64,000 nucleotides of DNA, taken from the NCBI RefSeq assembly GCF_900637855.1, contig NZ_LR134440.1, positions 2,274,722-2,338,721 on the forward strand, read 5' to 3'. This DNA comes from Neisseria animaloris (GTDB lineage Bacteria; Pseudomonadota; Gammaproteobacteria; Burkholderiales; Neisseriaceae). The position numbers and the translations under genes are program-made. The notes under the pieces are model-generated. The model saw nothing but the letters and a program-made list of their open reading frames with translations, made no database searches and had not been told where the DNA came from. Positions within the stretch are counted from its first letter, which is position 1. Each line of letters begins with the position of its first letter. Positions 46,248 to 55,139 of this stretch are shown here, one piece after another.

Positions 46248-46715
46248 CTATTCCGCCAAGCCCAATTTTTTCAACAATGCGCGGCTGCCTTCCGACACGA
46301 GCCGGAAAGTTTCGTCGAAATCGCCGGTGTACCACGGGTCGGGCACGTGGTTGTAGCCGCTGGATGGGATTAAATCGGTAAGTTTGAAGATTTTTTCGGG
46401 TGGGCGGCCGAACGTGCGTTCCAGTTCGGCGAGGTTGTCGTCATCCATCGCAATCAGAAAATCATAATACCCGTCATCACCGATTTGTACTTGGCTGCTG
46501 GTAAAGCCCGAATGGTTGATGCCGTGCTTCGCCAGCGTTTTACGCGTGCCTTGGTGCATGTTTTCGCCATTGTGCCAGCCCGAAGTGCCCGAGCTGGAAA
46601 CGGCAATACGTTGCTCGACACCGGCTTGCCGCGCATGGTGGCGTAAAACATATTCGGCCATCGGAGAACGGCAGATGTTGCCGAGGCAGACGAAAAGGAT
46701 ACGGTAGGCACTCAT
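46248..46715 (-). CDS. Low-molecular-weight protein-tyrosine phosphatase
   Basis: 155 residues from ATG 46715; a longer frame to 46808 would run back into the preceding gene. Active-site loop FVCLGNICRSP (C-x5-R) at residues ~9-18, the conserved HG and DxM context (FLIAMDDDN), and the general-acid loop VPDPWYTGDFDE (DP motif). Typical size for the family. It begins 4 bases after the preceding gene, so the two form an operon. The substrate could be a tyrosine kinase of a surface polysaccharide system, but none is seen here. Confidence 0.95.
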   Translation of the reverse strand: MSAYRILFVCLGNICRSPMAEYVLRHHARQAGVEQRIAVSSSGTSGWHNGENMHQGTRKTLAKHGINHSGFTSSQVQIGDDGYYDFLIAMDDDNLAELERTFGRPPEKIFKLTDLIPSSGYNHVPDPWYTGDFDETFRLVSEGSRALLKKLGLAE

Positions 46716-46719
46716 GGGA

Positions 46720-47814
46720 TTATTGCTCCGCAAATAACGGGTTGTGGCCGGGTAGGTTGAGGGCTTGGGCGTAATTGGGCAACTCTTCCTGTTCGGGCAG
46801 GGCATCATGTAGCAGGCGGATGTTTTCGACTTGGCATTCGACCATCAGGTCCAAAAAGTTTTGCTGCACGGTTTCGATGCGTTCGGCGGGCGACAGCGGC
46901 CAAGCGAACACTTGCGGCATCAGTTCGAACGCGCTGTCGGTGGCATTAAAACCGAACAACAGTTTTCCGCCCTGCTGAGAAGCCATAACCACACCCACGC
47001 GCGGGCTTTGCAGGCGAATGGCGCGAATGGCGTTGGCGGCAAATACGTCCATCGCCATACGCAGGCGCATATGGCTGCCTTCGGTAAGTGCGTGCAGCGG
47101 GGTGTTTGGGGGAAGCGGATTGGTGAATAAGGTAAGCCCTTGTTGCGTCAAATTTTCCTGCCATACCTGCATCAGGGGCAAGGCGGCATCGCGCAAGTTT
47201 TGGTTTAAGACGGCCTGAATGCTTTGATGGCCGTAGCCGAGGGCAAAAATAACATTTACGGATTGTCCGGCGGGAATCTTCAAGTCGGTTTGGGGCAGTC
47301 GGGCGGCAAAGTTTTGCGCGGTTTCGATATTTTGTTTGGCCGCAAACCATTGTCCGGCATTAACGGCAGCCAAATCGGAGGCGCGTATCAGTTTCGGCAG
47401 CCAGACGGCCTGAATCAGCGGGCGCAAATGCGGGTAGTCGGCCATACGGGCGCACAGTTCTACCGACGGGGTGTTCAGCGGCAGTGTTTGCGATTGGTTG
47501 CATCCCGCCACCAGCACCACGGGTATCGCAAACCATTGCACTTCGTGCTCGGTTTTGGCCTGCAAAGTGGTGTCCAAACCGTCGAAAAGTGCGCGGTAGG
47601 AGGCGGCATCAGGAGCCATACTCATGGCGACGGAAAGGCCGAGGTAATGGTTTTGCTGCAACATGGTATGGATTTCGGCCTGCAACGATTCGGTAGCGAG
47701 TTTACGTTGTGCGGCCGAGGTGTTTTGCGCGATTTGCGAAGCGTAGAGCAGCAGGCTGTTTTTAACGGGGTCGGTAGGGTAAGGGCGGGTGTCGGGAAGG
47801 GTTTGGGGATTCAT
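46720..47814 (-). CDS. Conserved-looking hypothetical protein, 364 residues
   Basis: I do not recognise it. The chosen ATG at 47814 starts MNPQTLPDTRPYPTDPVKN; a frame from 47853 is possible. No signal peptide or membrane segment; composition is balanced and GC content is like the housekeeping genes. Features: helical N-terminus (AAQRKLATESLQAEIHTMLQ), VQWFAIPVVLVAG, a Leu/Ala-rich centre (HLRPLIQAVWLPKLIRASDL), ALGYGHQSIQAVL, and RVGVVMASQQGGKLLFGF. It looks like a cytoplasmic mixed alpha/beta protein. It is coupled to the tyrosine phosphatase gene 4 bases downstream. Confidence 0.75.
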   Translation of the reverse strand: MNPQTLPDTRPYPTDPVKNSLLLYASQIAQNTSAAQRKLATESLQAEIHTMLQQNHYLGLSVAMSMAPDAASYRALFDGLDTTLQAKTEHEVQWFAIPVVLVAGCNQSQTLPLNTPSVELCARMADYPHLRPLIQAVWLPKLIRASDLAAVNAGQWFAAKQNIETAQNFAARLPQTDLKIPAGQSVNVIFALGYGHQSIQAVLNQNLRDAALPLMQVWQENLTQQGLTLFTNPLPPNTPLHALTEGSHMRLRMAMDVFAANAIRAIRLQSPRVGVVMASQQGGKLLFGFNATDSAFELMPQVFAWPLSPAERIETVQQNFLDLMVECQVENIRLLHDALPEQEELPNYAQALNLPGHNPLFAEQ

Positions 47815-47860
47815 GGAAAAATCTCTCGGCGTGTGTGTCGGAATGCCGTGCATTATAGCT

Positions 47861-47894
47861 TAGGCCGTCTGAAAAAGATTTTCAGACGGCCTAA
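47861..47894 (-). terminator. Uptake-sequence hairpin after dtd
   Basis: TTAGGCCGTCTGAAAA and its complement form a stem with a short loop, immediately after the dtd stop and upstream of the 364-residue gene. Confidence 0.8.
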
Positions 47895-47896
47895 TA

Positions 47897-48358
47897 TTAA
47901 AACAGCTTTTGCGAATCCAACAACAGCGTTACCGGCCCGTCGTTGCATAAATCAACCTGCATGTGGGTTTGGAAGCGGCCGGTTTCGACTGGAATCTCAT
48001 GTTGCCGGAGCATGGCGGCAACCTGTTCGTAAAGCATATTGGCCTGTTCGGGTTTGGCCGCATCGGAAAAAGAAGGCCGCCTGCCGTTGCGGGCATCGGC
48101 ATACAGCGTAAACTGTGAAACCAGCAACACCGCACCGCCGGTGTCTTTCAACGATAAATTCAGCTTGCCCGCATCGTCTTCAAAAATCCGCAGGTGGGCG
48201 ATTTTATCGGCGATATAGCGAGCATCAGCTGCGGTGTCTTCATGGCATACGCCGAGCAACACAACAAAACCGCGGCGGATGTGGCCGGTGGTTTCGCTAT
48301 TGCCTGCTTTAATCACATTCACTTCGGCCCGGTTTACTTTCTGAATAACGGCTCGCAT
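47897..48358 (-). CDS. dtd: D-aminoacyl-tRNA deacylase
   Basis: 153 residues from ATG 48358 (Met4 of the open frame; MRAVIQKV is the family start). It hydrolyses D-Tyr and other D-aminoacyl-tRNAs and mischarged Gly-tRNA-Ala. Motifs: [17 protein letters not shown] (SQFTL active-site strand) and [12 protein letters not shown] (the Gly-cisPro chiral-proofreading motif is read here as GPVT). Length is exactly typical. Single gene behind its own region 48359-48618. Confidence 0.96.
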   Translation of the reverse strand: MRAVIQKVNRAEVNVIKAGNSETTGHIRRGFVVLLGVCHEDTAADARYIADKIAHLRIFEDDAGKLNLSLKDTGGAVLLVSQFTLYADARNGRRPSFSDAAKPEQANMLYEQVAAMLRQHEIPVETGRFQTHMQVDLCNDGPVTLLLDSQKLF

Positions 48359-48618
48359 AAATTTCACTCACATTGGTTTGATTTTTTTACCGAAGCAGCC
48401 GCAGACCGGCATCATCGGCACAGACGGATATAACGTTTGTTGATATACGTTTGCAGTTGATTTTAACGTTTTTAGTAACGGTTTGGACATGGCTGTAATC
48501 AGCGAACGCTCTGAGGTGCGGATGAGTGAATGGAAATGAGGGATGGCAAAATTAAAAATAACTTAATGACTTTACCGGTGGTCGGAAGAGTGGAGGGGAT
48601 TATCAAAGAACTTGAGCT

Positions 48619-48652
48619 AAGGCCGTCTGAAAGTAAGTTTCAGACGGCCTTG
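48619..48652 (-). terminator. Uptake-sequence hairpin closing the Rhs array
   Basis: AAGGCCGTCTGAAA and TTTCAGACGGCCTT with a 5-base loop directly after the Imm49-like stop; standard AG dialect, and the boundary between the Rhs array and core genes. Confidence 0.8.
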
Positions 48653-48654
48653 TT

Positions 48655-49578
48655 TCATTTTCCAAACACTAATCTATCGGTTTTAAATGTATAGTAATCC
48701 ACCCAATCCTGCAAATATTCATACGGATACGACAAATCGTATTGCTTCATAAAATCGAAGATATCCTGATATTCGTTACTTGGCAGCGGATCGTACACGA
48801 TTAAATCCCGCGGGGCGATTTCGTGGTCGATGCCCAAATCAAAACCGTGTATGGAGGCGATCTTGGCATACATCACGATTTGCGGCTGCAGAAAAAAGTC
48901 GAAATAAGTTAAGGTTTCTTTGGCTGCGGCACGCGCATTCTTTTTGATAAACAATGGCTCCAAGGCTTTTTTCATGGCTTCGGCATCCTGCTTGGCGAAG
49001 GCGAGAAAGAAACGGTAGTCGTCGAGCCGCTTTTGCAGCCATTTGCCGGGCGTGGGATAGGCCAGCACCTGCAAACTGCGTTCCTTTAGTCTGTCCAACT
49101 GCCGGCCTTCCACCATCAACAAGGTGTTGTACATCATATGGCGGTTGAGATCGTAGCGGTCGACAAATTCCTCGGTATCGTTGGCGATGTTGTCGATATT
49201 GCGCACTAAAAATTCTCGCAATTGGGGGCTGTCGCTCATGATCATGAGAAATGATAATCTGCTGATATTTAATATATCGCATGGAAAGAAAAAAGGAATA
49301 GGCTCAAGATTATCCATGCTTCTAAGCACAATAAGTTTGCCGTGTACATAGGCATATTGTTTGAATTTTTTTAAATCGCGTTCAAATAAATAAGAGTGCG
49401 CAGCAACGGCATCAACATCACTCGTTATATATCCCATTGCCGCAAACGGCACACCTTTCCTTTCATCAATATAAGATAATCCGTCTCTACATTCTTCGGA
49501 AAAGGTTTCTACATAGCTTTTAATAACATGAGTGATATACTCGTACCATTTGGGAGTTGTCATCATATTGGCTGCCAT
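48655..49578 (-). CDS. Imm49-like immunity protein (orphan)
   Basis: 307 residues. The C-terminal half resembles the Imm49 family of polymorphic-toxin immunity proteins: DDYRFFLAFAKQDAEAMKKAL, IVMYAKIASIHGFDLGID, APRDLIVYDPLP. The N-terminal half is helical. No signal peptide; it should act in the cytoplasm. It starts 2 bases after the stop of Rhs remnant E, in the position of a cognate immunity gene, but remnant E has no toxin tip. So it is probably kept as protection against neighbours whose Rhs carries the matching toxin. The family call is by pattern memory and needs a profile search. Confidence 0.6.
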   Translation of the reverse strand: MAANMMTTPKWYEYITHVIKSYVETFSEECRDGLSYIDERKGVPFAAMGYITSDVDAVAAHSYLFERDLKKFKQYAYVHGKLIVLRSMDNLEPIPFFFPCDILNISRLSFLMIMSDSPQLREFLVRNIDNIANDTEEFVDRYDLNRHMMYNTLLMVEGRQLDRLKERSLQVLAYPTPGKWLQKRLDDYRFFLAFAKQDAEAMKKALEPLFIKKNARAAAKETLTYFDFFLQPQIVMYAKIASIHGFDLGIDHEIAPRDLIVYDPLPSNEYQDIFDFMKQYDLSYPYEYLQDWVDYYTFKTDRLVFGK

Positions 49579-49580
49579 GT

Positions 49581-50163
49581 TTATCTCCTGATATTGTGTT
49601 TAGACGGAATTTTAATGGGAAGAATTACCGCTTCGTACGCAGTGGTGTGGCCTTCTCCGTCGGTATGGCTGGTTAGGCGGTCGGCGTTGTCGCGCTCTAT
49701 CAATACGGCGCTGCCGTCGGCGAACACCCGTTTAGTCAATTCGTTGTTGTAGTCGTAATGGTATTGCTCGGTGCGCCCCAAGACATCGGTGACTTCGGTG
49801 TAGCCGTCGTGATAGGTGAAACGCCATTCTTCGCCCAACGAAGTCCAGTTGCGCAGCACTTTGCCGGTGGGAGTGTAATGGCTGTATTCGTAATAAGCGG
49901 TCAAACCCGCCGCATCGGTGTGCGACACCATCAGGTTGTTTTGATAGGTGAAACTGCGTTTGACCGTGCCGTCGCGGCCGATGACGCGCAGCAAATCGCC
50001 GCTGGTGGTGTGGTTGGTTTTACTGGCATTGAAGACGAAAGCCTGCTTGCGGTTGATTCTGACGTCTTCGGTAACATTTTGGACACCGCCGAGGTCAGCG
50101 AACAGTGGGCAGGGAATCGGCGGCACTTGCGGTGGAGCGGGCGGAGGCGGCCAACAGAAATCG
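49581..50163 (-). pseudogene. Rhs remnant E: PAAR-like start fused to Rhs repeats by deletions
   Basis: Homology to Rhs B begins at 50163 (DFCWPPPPAPPQVPPIP), just after the real start codon position. It runs through FADLGGVQNVTEDVRINRKQ to KTN, then jumps about 285 residues to GDLLRVIGRDG. It continues through Rhs repeats to RVFADGS, jumps again to NADRLTSHTDGEGHTTAYE, and ends in an unrelated tail of ~16 residues. No toxin tip is left and the start is gone. The two jumps join similar Rhs repeat words, so recombination between repeats is likely. Sequence is slightly diverged from B, so it is older than the identical blocks of B and C. Confidence 0.85.
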
Positions 50164-50182
50164 GATGTTAAGAACTTATTTC

Positions 50183-50194
50183 AGGTCGTCTGAA
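50183..50194 (+). promoter_or_regulatory. Uptake sequence of a foreign dialect (AG-mucDUS)
   Basis: AGGTCGTCTGAA, an exact match to the dialect described for the N. mucosa/sicca group, against AGGCCGTCTGAA nearly everywhere else in the window. A degenerate partner (TTTCAGATAGC) follows. It lies next to remnant E and may mark the end of DNA imported from another Neisseria. Confidence 0.7.
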
Positions 50195-50320
50195 AGGTTT
50201 TTTCAGATAGCTTAATCAAGGATATTAAGTTGTAGCGACCGGCTAAAGCACCCTTCTAGAGCAGTTGATCTCCTGATTCAGTCTGTCGCATTTGATGTAA
50301 TTGGCTACATATCATGTTTT

Positions 50321-50854
50321 TCAGCTATGTGATTTGCCATTAAAAATATCCAACCATGCCTTTTGTTTAAAGACTATTTCTTCGTAATTAAGGCCATCAT
50401 TGATATCGCTGACACCAATAGCATAGATCAAAGCACTATCATCTTCCAGTATACTCGATTCAAAATTTTCTAGGCTTGGGTCATCTTGAAAGGAGTTTAT
50501 GAAAGTTGGAATTTTGTTTTCATTGCTCATAATGACCATAGTTGTCAGAGAAGGGCCGCAATCATATAAAATATTTTCAAAATAATCTTCATCAATTGGT
50601 TTTAAAAATTCAATAATTCCTATACGGCTTGGAATAAAGCCTAACAAAAAACCGAAAAAGCCTTTTTTAAGGTTTCCATGCCATAAAATTTTAACCTTTT
50701 GATTTTTCGAGAGGGTCTCAAAAAAATTTAAATCCAGCCCAGTTGCACAAAGAAAACAGCGGTAATGTGGGCTTTTATTTACTCTTTCTAAAATGTTTTT
50801 CAAACTATTTTGAGTGTTTTTTTCACTGCTTTCTCTTTTAATTCTTTTACACAT
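50321..50854 (-). CDS. Putative immunity protein for Rhs C
   Basis: 177 residues, AT-rich, not recognised. It starts 17 bases after the Rhs C stop, the place of a cognate immunity gene. No signal peptide; basic N-terminus (CKRIKRESSEK), a hydrophobic middle (KGFFGFLLGFIPSRIGIIEF) and an acidic C-terminal half (DDPSLENFESSILEDDSALI), the acidic character being common in immunity proteins of nucleases and basic toxins. Function is inferred only from position. Confidence 0.6.
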   Translation of the reverse strand: MCKRIKRESSEKNTQNSLKNILERVNKSPHYRCFLCATGLDLNFFETLSKNQKVKILWHGNLKKGFFGFLLGFIPSRIGIIEFLKPIDEDYFENILYDCGPSLTTMVIMSNENKIPTFINSFQDDPSLENFESSILEDDSALIYAIGVSDINDGLNYEEIVFKQKAWLDIFNGKSHS

Positions 50855-50871
50855 TTTTTAATCCTTTATAT

Positions 50872-53800
50872 TTACTTTCTAATATGAAAATGTCCTGGAT
50901 CTCTAGTTCTCCACCATAATCTTCCTGGAGGAAGCCGTTTATTACGAATATACTGATTAAATCTTCTTAGCGTAGAATTTCCTATTTGATTAACATATTT
51001 TCCATTTTTAGCTGGAGAAGCGCCCCATGAAATAGAATTTCTAGTTTTAAATCCTCCTGACTTGCTATAGGATGGTTTTCTTCTATACCAGTTTCTCATG
51101 GGGCCAAAAGCATTTCTACATCTACCGGCAGCTAATTTACCAAGCTTACCTAATATCGGCCCAGCTACTGCACCGATAGCCCCACTGATTGCAACACTTC
51201 CATAGTCAATATCGTTCCATTTTTCGCCATTTGCTATATTTGAAACTATTTGAATGCCAGCATCAGTAGCGGCTCCAGAGGCAGCACCTATAGCAGCAGC
51301 AATTAATATTGGAGCGAATGCAATGTTTCCACTTGGATCAACCCAAATTTGTACATTAGGTGCGAATCTATATAAATTTTCCCCACCCCACAACCCAATC
51401 GGATCCTGATTAACAAACCGACCCGCATCAGGTTCGTAATACCTAAAGAAGTTGTAATGCAACCCGGTCTCTTGGTCGCAATACTGATTCTGTAACCTAA
51501 ACGGCTGATGAGCTGTTTCCGTTACGTTGGTTTCGCTCTTCAGCTTACCCCAACCGTAATAATCCCCAAACCAAAGCAGATTACCGTCTTTATCGGTCAT
51601 CTCGCGCGGTATGCCGATTTGGTCGCAGTGGAAGTAGTTGGTTTCCTGTTTGCTTTCGCCTTCTGCATCGGTGTAGTTGCGAATCTGCGCCAAAGGTTCG
51701 TAACTGTCCTGATCGGTGTAGAGGTAGGTATAGAGGCCGTCTGAATGCTTTTCCTGCAACAGACGGCTGCCGTCCCATACGCATTCCCGCTCTTTCGCCT
51801 TTAGGCCGTCTGAAAGTTCGCGGTATTTGCTTATCCGCCGACCCAGCGCGTCATATATATAGTGCCAAGTCTCTTTACTGCCGTCTTTCTTAAAGATTTC
51901 CGCCTTAACCAGTTGGTCGTGCAAATCGTAGAAATAGTTCTGCACTTCGCCGTTTGGCAGTTCTCTATGAATCAAATTGCCGAGGTCGTCGTAATAATAG
52001 CTGATGCCGTTGTAGTGTTTGATGCGGTTGTCGGTAACGGCGTTGAGGCCGTCTGAAACAGTTTGGCCGTTGGTGGACAGGATATTATGCGCGGGGTCGA
52101 AGGCAAACCGTTCGTCGCCCGCTTTGGTGATTCTGCCCAGTTTGTCGTACCCGAAATGCGTGGTACCCGTCCGCTGGTCGCTGCTGTGGAGCAGGTTGCC
52201 GGTTTTGTCGTAGCCGTAGCTGCGTTTGACGGCGGTTTGGCTGTAACCCGCCGCCACTTTGCTTTTGCCGTTGCCGCTTTCGGACAGGCCGTTGAGGGCG
52301 GCAATCTGTTTTTTCAGACGGCCTACTGGGTCTAGTTCGTAGCGGCTGGTTAAGGCACCCTGTGTCCTTTGGATTTCGCGGTGCAGTTTGTCGCGTTCGA
52401 TGTCGCTGACGACTTCGCCGTCGAGGTTGATTTGGTGCAGGTGGCCGCTGCCGTAATAGAGATAATTGATTTGTCTGCCGTCGGGCAATACGGTGGTGGT
52501 GCGGTTGCCGTTGAAGTCGTAATGGTAATGGATACTCTTGGTAATCGGCTGGAACAGCATATCGTACTGCGGGTCGCGCCAGTCGGTGTCTATCAGGCCG
52601 TTTTGCTCGTTCTCTTCTCGGGTCGGTACCTTCCAATAGTGCTGGCCGATAAGTTGGCCTCCTGCGTTGTAGTCGAAACAGGTAATGCTGTGCCGGTTGG
52701 CGGCACGGACGAGGTTGCCGTTAAGGTCGTAATGGTAGGCGGTTTCCTGAATGTTGCCTTTGTTGTCATGGGCAAGGGTGTGTTTCAGACGGCCTAAGAT
52801 GTCGCGTTGGAACTCGGTGATTCTGAGCGGGGTTTTGTCTTTAAGGCCGTCTGAAAGCGGTGTTCTGTCTGTGCTTTTAACCGGTTGGCCGCCGTATTGC
52901 GCCATCAGTTTGGCGGCTACGGAGGCATCGTCGCCGTATTCGTTTTGCTGCACCAGTTCGTTACCGGCGTTGTAGTGATAGGCGGTCAGTTTGTGGTCGA
53001 AGCCGCTTTCGGCCACCAAACGGTCGAGCACGTCGTAGGCGAAGCGGTAGCGGGCGCCGTTTTCGTTGGTGAGGCCGATGAGCCTTCTTGCTTGGTCGTA
53101 GTGGTAGCCGAAGGTGTGGCCCAGCGCATTGGTACGCTGTGTCGGCAAACCGTCTTGGCCGTATTCGTATGCGGTGGTGTGGCCTTCGCCGTCGGTATGG
53201 CTGGTCAGGCGGTTGGCGTTGTCGTAACGGAAGGTTTCTTTGCTGCCGTCGGGATAAAGGGCGAGGGTGAGGTTTCGGTTGGCGTCGTAATGGTATTCGG
53301 TGTGCTGGCCTAAGGCATCAGTGATGCGCGCCAACTGCCCTTCGGGGGTGTAGGCCAGTTTGGTTTGGTAGCCGGAGCAGTCGGTAATCAGGTCGGGCTG
53401 GTGGTTGCGGTCGTAGTGATACTCGGTGGTGCTGCCTTTCGGGTCGGTAACGCTCAACAGCAAACCGTTGTCGGCATATTCGAAGCGGGTGGTGTGTTTG
53501 AGCGGGTCGGTATGGGTCAGCAGATTGCCGGCTTCGTCGTAAGTGTAGCTGTCGTAATGGCCTTCGGCATTGCTTTTGCGGATCAGGCGGTAGCTGTCAT
53601 CGTAGTCGAAATGCAGCATGGCGCCGTCGGGGCGGACGATGGTCTCGATTTGGCCTTCGTTGCTGTATTGGTAACGGGTAACGCGGCCCATTGCGTCGGT
53701 GTGGCTGAGCAGACGGCCCAAGCTGTCGCGCTCCATGATATTGGTACTGCCGTCGGCGAACACCCGTTTGGTCAACTCGTTGTTATAGTCGTAATGGTAT

Positions 53801-54654
53801 TGTTCGGTGCGCCCCAAGACATCGGTTACCTCGGTGTAGCCGTCGTGATAGGTGAAACGCCATTCTTCGCCCAGCGAAGTCCAGTTGCGCAATACTTTGC
53901 CGGTGGGAGTGTAATGGCTGTATTCGTAATAAGCGGTCAAACCCGCCGCATCGGTGTGCGACACCATCAGGTTGTTTTGATAGGTGAAGCTGCGTTTGAC
54001 TACACCGTCGCGGCCGATAACACGCAGCAAATCGCCGCCGGCGCTGTATTCGTAGCGCACCAATGCTGCGCCGATCTGTGCGGCTGCGCCGACAGCGGGC
54101 AGGGTATCGAGCAGCGATACCGACAACAGGCGCAGTTTGGGCGCGGCGGCATCGGCGACATTGCCGAAGTGCAGGTAGAACACCCGTCCGTTGCCGTCGA
54201 TAATGTATTGCGGCAATCCGGTCAGCGGGTGGTAGATAAAGCGCTGATGGTTACCGTTGGCATCTTCCACCGCCACCAACGGCAAGAGGCTGCAACTGTT
54301 GCCGTTCGGATCGTCTTCCGAGACCGCCAGCGGCGCGAAACGCAGCGACACCGAACCGTTTAACGAAGCAATCACATAATGGCCGTCTGAATTCTTGCTG
54401 AACCAGATTTGTTCGCTCTCGAACAACACCGGTTCTTCATCGTCTTCGTCCACTTCCGGCAGCGGAAACAGCCGCCCCTGATCATCGATATAGGCCAAGC
54501 CCGCCGCATCGCGGATGATGCGTTGGCTGCCGGGTATGCTCCAGCCCTCGCCGAGCCAGCCGGTGCCGTCTTGGTCGGAATAATAGCTGCGGTTCCACAC
54601 CAAAGGCATCAAGCCTTCGAAGGCGAAATCGGTTTCGTTCTCCAGAAACTTCAA
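50872..54654 (-). CDS. Rhs C: N-terminally truncated Rhs protein with its own toxin tip
   Basis: Open frame of 1260 codons from a TTG at 54654. Homology to B starts at 54672; the DUF4150 region is missing and an in-frame stop lies just upstream. Without promoter, start or secretion domain this is probably a silent cassette. The Rhs core (DUF6531-like start, YD repeats, GRFVNQDPIGLWGG) is otherwise complete and ends WVDPSGN. The tip (~165 residues) has a hydrophobic Ala/Gly segment (FAPILIAAAIGAASGAATD; SGAIGAVAGPILGKL), as in pre-toxin membrane regions, then a basic domain ending RDPGHFHIRK. The toxin class is not recognised; a nuclease is possible. Confidence 0.85.
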   Translation of the reverse strand: MKFLENETDFAFEGLMPLVWNRSYYSDQDGTGWLGEGWSIPGSQRIIRDAAGLAYIDDQGRLFPLPEVDEDDEEPVLFESEQIWFSKNSDGHYVIASLNGSVSLRFAPLAVSEDDPNGNSCSLLPLVAVEDANGNHQRFIYHPLTGLPQYIIDGNGRVFYLHFGNVADAAAPKLRLLSVSLLDTLPAVGAAAQIGAALVRYEYSAGGDLLRVIGRDGVVKRSFTYQNNLMVSHTDAAGLTAYYEYSHYTPTGKVLRNWTSLGEEWRFTYHDGYTEVTDVLGRTEQYHYDYNNELTKRVFADGSTNIMERDSLGRLLSHTDAMGRVTRYQYSNEGQIETIVRPDGAMLHFDYDDSYRLIRKSNAEGHYDSYTYDEAGNLLTHTDPLKHTTRFEYADNGLLLSVTDPKGSTTEYHYDRNHQPDLITDCSGYQTKLAYTPEGQLARITDALGQHTEYHYDANRNLTLALYPDGSKETFRYDNANRLTSHTDGEGHTTAYEYGQDGLPTQRTNALGHTFGYHYDQARRLIGLTNENGARYRFAYDVLDRLVAESGFDHKLTAYHYNAGNELVQQNEYGDDASVAAKLMAQYGGQPVKSTDRTPLSDGLKDKTPLRITEFQRDILGRLKHTLAHDNKGNIQETAYHYDLNGNLVRAANRHSITCFDYNAGGQLIGQHYWKVPTREENEQNGLIDTDWRDPQYDMLFQPITKSIHYHYDFNGNRTTTVLPDGRQINYLYYGSGHLHQINLDGEVVSDIERDKLHREIQRTQGALTSRYELDPVGRLKKQIAALNGLSESGNGKSKVAAGYSQTAVKRSYGYDKTGNLLHSSDQRTGTTHFGYDKLGRITKAGDERFAFDPAHNILSTNGQTVSDGLNAVTDNRIKHYNGISYYYDDLGNLIHRELPNGEVQNYFYDLHDQLVKAEIFKKDGSKETWHYIYDALGRRISKYRELSDGLKAKERECVWDGSRLLQEKHSDGLYTYLYTDQDSYEPLAQIRNYTDAEGESKQETNYFHCDQIGIPREMTDKDGNLLWFGDYYGWGKLKSETNVTETAHQPFRLQNQYCDQETGLHYNFFRYYEPDAGRFVNQDPIGLWGGENLYRFAPNVQIWVDPSGNIAFAPILIAAAIGAASGAATDAGIQIVSNIANGEKWNDIDYGSVAISGAIGAVAGPILGKLGKLAAGRCRNAFGPMRNWYRRKPSYSKSGGFKTRNSISWGASPAKNGKYVNQIGNSTLRRFNQYIRNKRLPPGRLWWRTRDPGHFHIRK

Positions 54655-54672
54655 CCCGTGAATCGGATTGAC
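51581..54672 (-). repeat. 3.09-kb block identical to the core of Rhs B
   Basis: Bases 51581-54672 correspond at a constant offset of 5336 to 56917-60008 and look identical throughout wherever compared. Both ends are abrupt: on the left the tip-proximal sequence diverges, on the right C loses homology at the missing N-terminal domain. Confidence 0.9.
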
Positions 54673-54709
54673 GAGCAGCGGCAGAAATCAGGTTGTTAAA
54701 GAACAAGTG

Positions 54710-54746
54710 GGCCATCTGAAAAAGGTTTTATTTTTTTCAGATGGCC
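54710..54746 (-). terminator. Hairpin made of a variant uptake word
   Basis: GGCCATCTGAAAA and its complement TTTTCAGATGGCC share the same C-to-A change from the standard word, so the stem is kept while the uptake word is altered on both arms. It separates the 105-residue immunity gene from Rhs C. Confidence 0.7.
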
Positions 54747-54794
54747 TTGTAGGGTTGTTGGGACGAAATCTAACCTACGTTTACTATAGTCTGC

Positions 54795-55112
54795 TTATTT
54801 TAAGTGAATATAATTAATATTCTTAATTTTCCCATTTTCAATAATATATTCTTTAACAGTATCTATATAGTTACATAAATTTTCTAAGCAGATTTCTTGT
54901 AAGTTTGCTGGTCTTATTTCCCCTTTAATTTGCAAATCACAACTTTGATCTAAATTTCCAGCTTTATCAATTGAGTCCCAGAATGTCATATATTCATTAC
55001 AGTAAAAATATATTTTATTATTATTCAATTCTGGAATTATACATAACTCAACACCATCACTTTGACGTTCAAAGGCTAGATAATCTTTATATATGAAATA
55101 AATTTTTTTCAT
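54795..55112 (-). CDS. Putative immunity protein for Rhs tip D
   Basis: 105 residues, strongly AT-rich, not recognised. Beginning MKKIYFIYKDYLAFERQ, it has alternating Tyr/Ile-rich strands (IYFYCNEYMTFWDSID) and an amphipathic C-terminal part (NYIDTVKEYIIENG). It starts 27 bases after the tip D stop, in the cognate immunity position. The small size, cytoplasmic nature and A+T content fit an immunity protein; nothing else is known. Confidence 0.6.
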   Translation of the reverse strand: MKKIYFIYKDYLAFERQSDGVELCIIPELNNNKIYFYCNEYMTFWDSIDKAGNLDQSCDLQIKGEIRPANLQEICLENLCNYIDTVKEYIIENGKIKNINYIHLK

Positions 55113-55139
55113 ATAATTATTCCTTTAGTTAACTATTAA

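Noticed and set aside
54482..54715. 77-residue frame upstream of Rhs C as a new start
   Set aside because: It is out of frame with the Rhs sequence and covers the region where homology to B begins.
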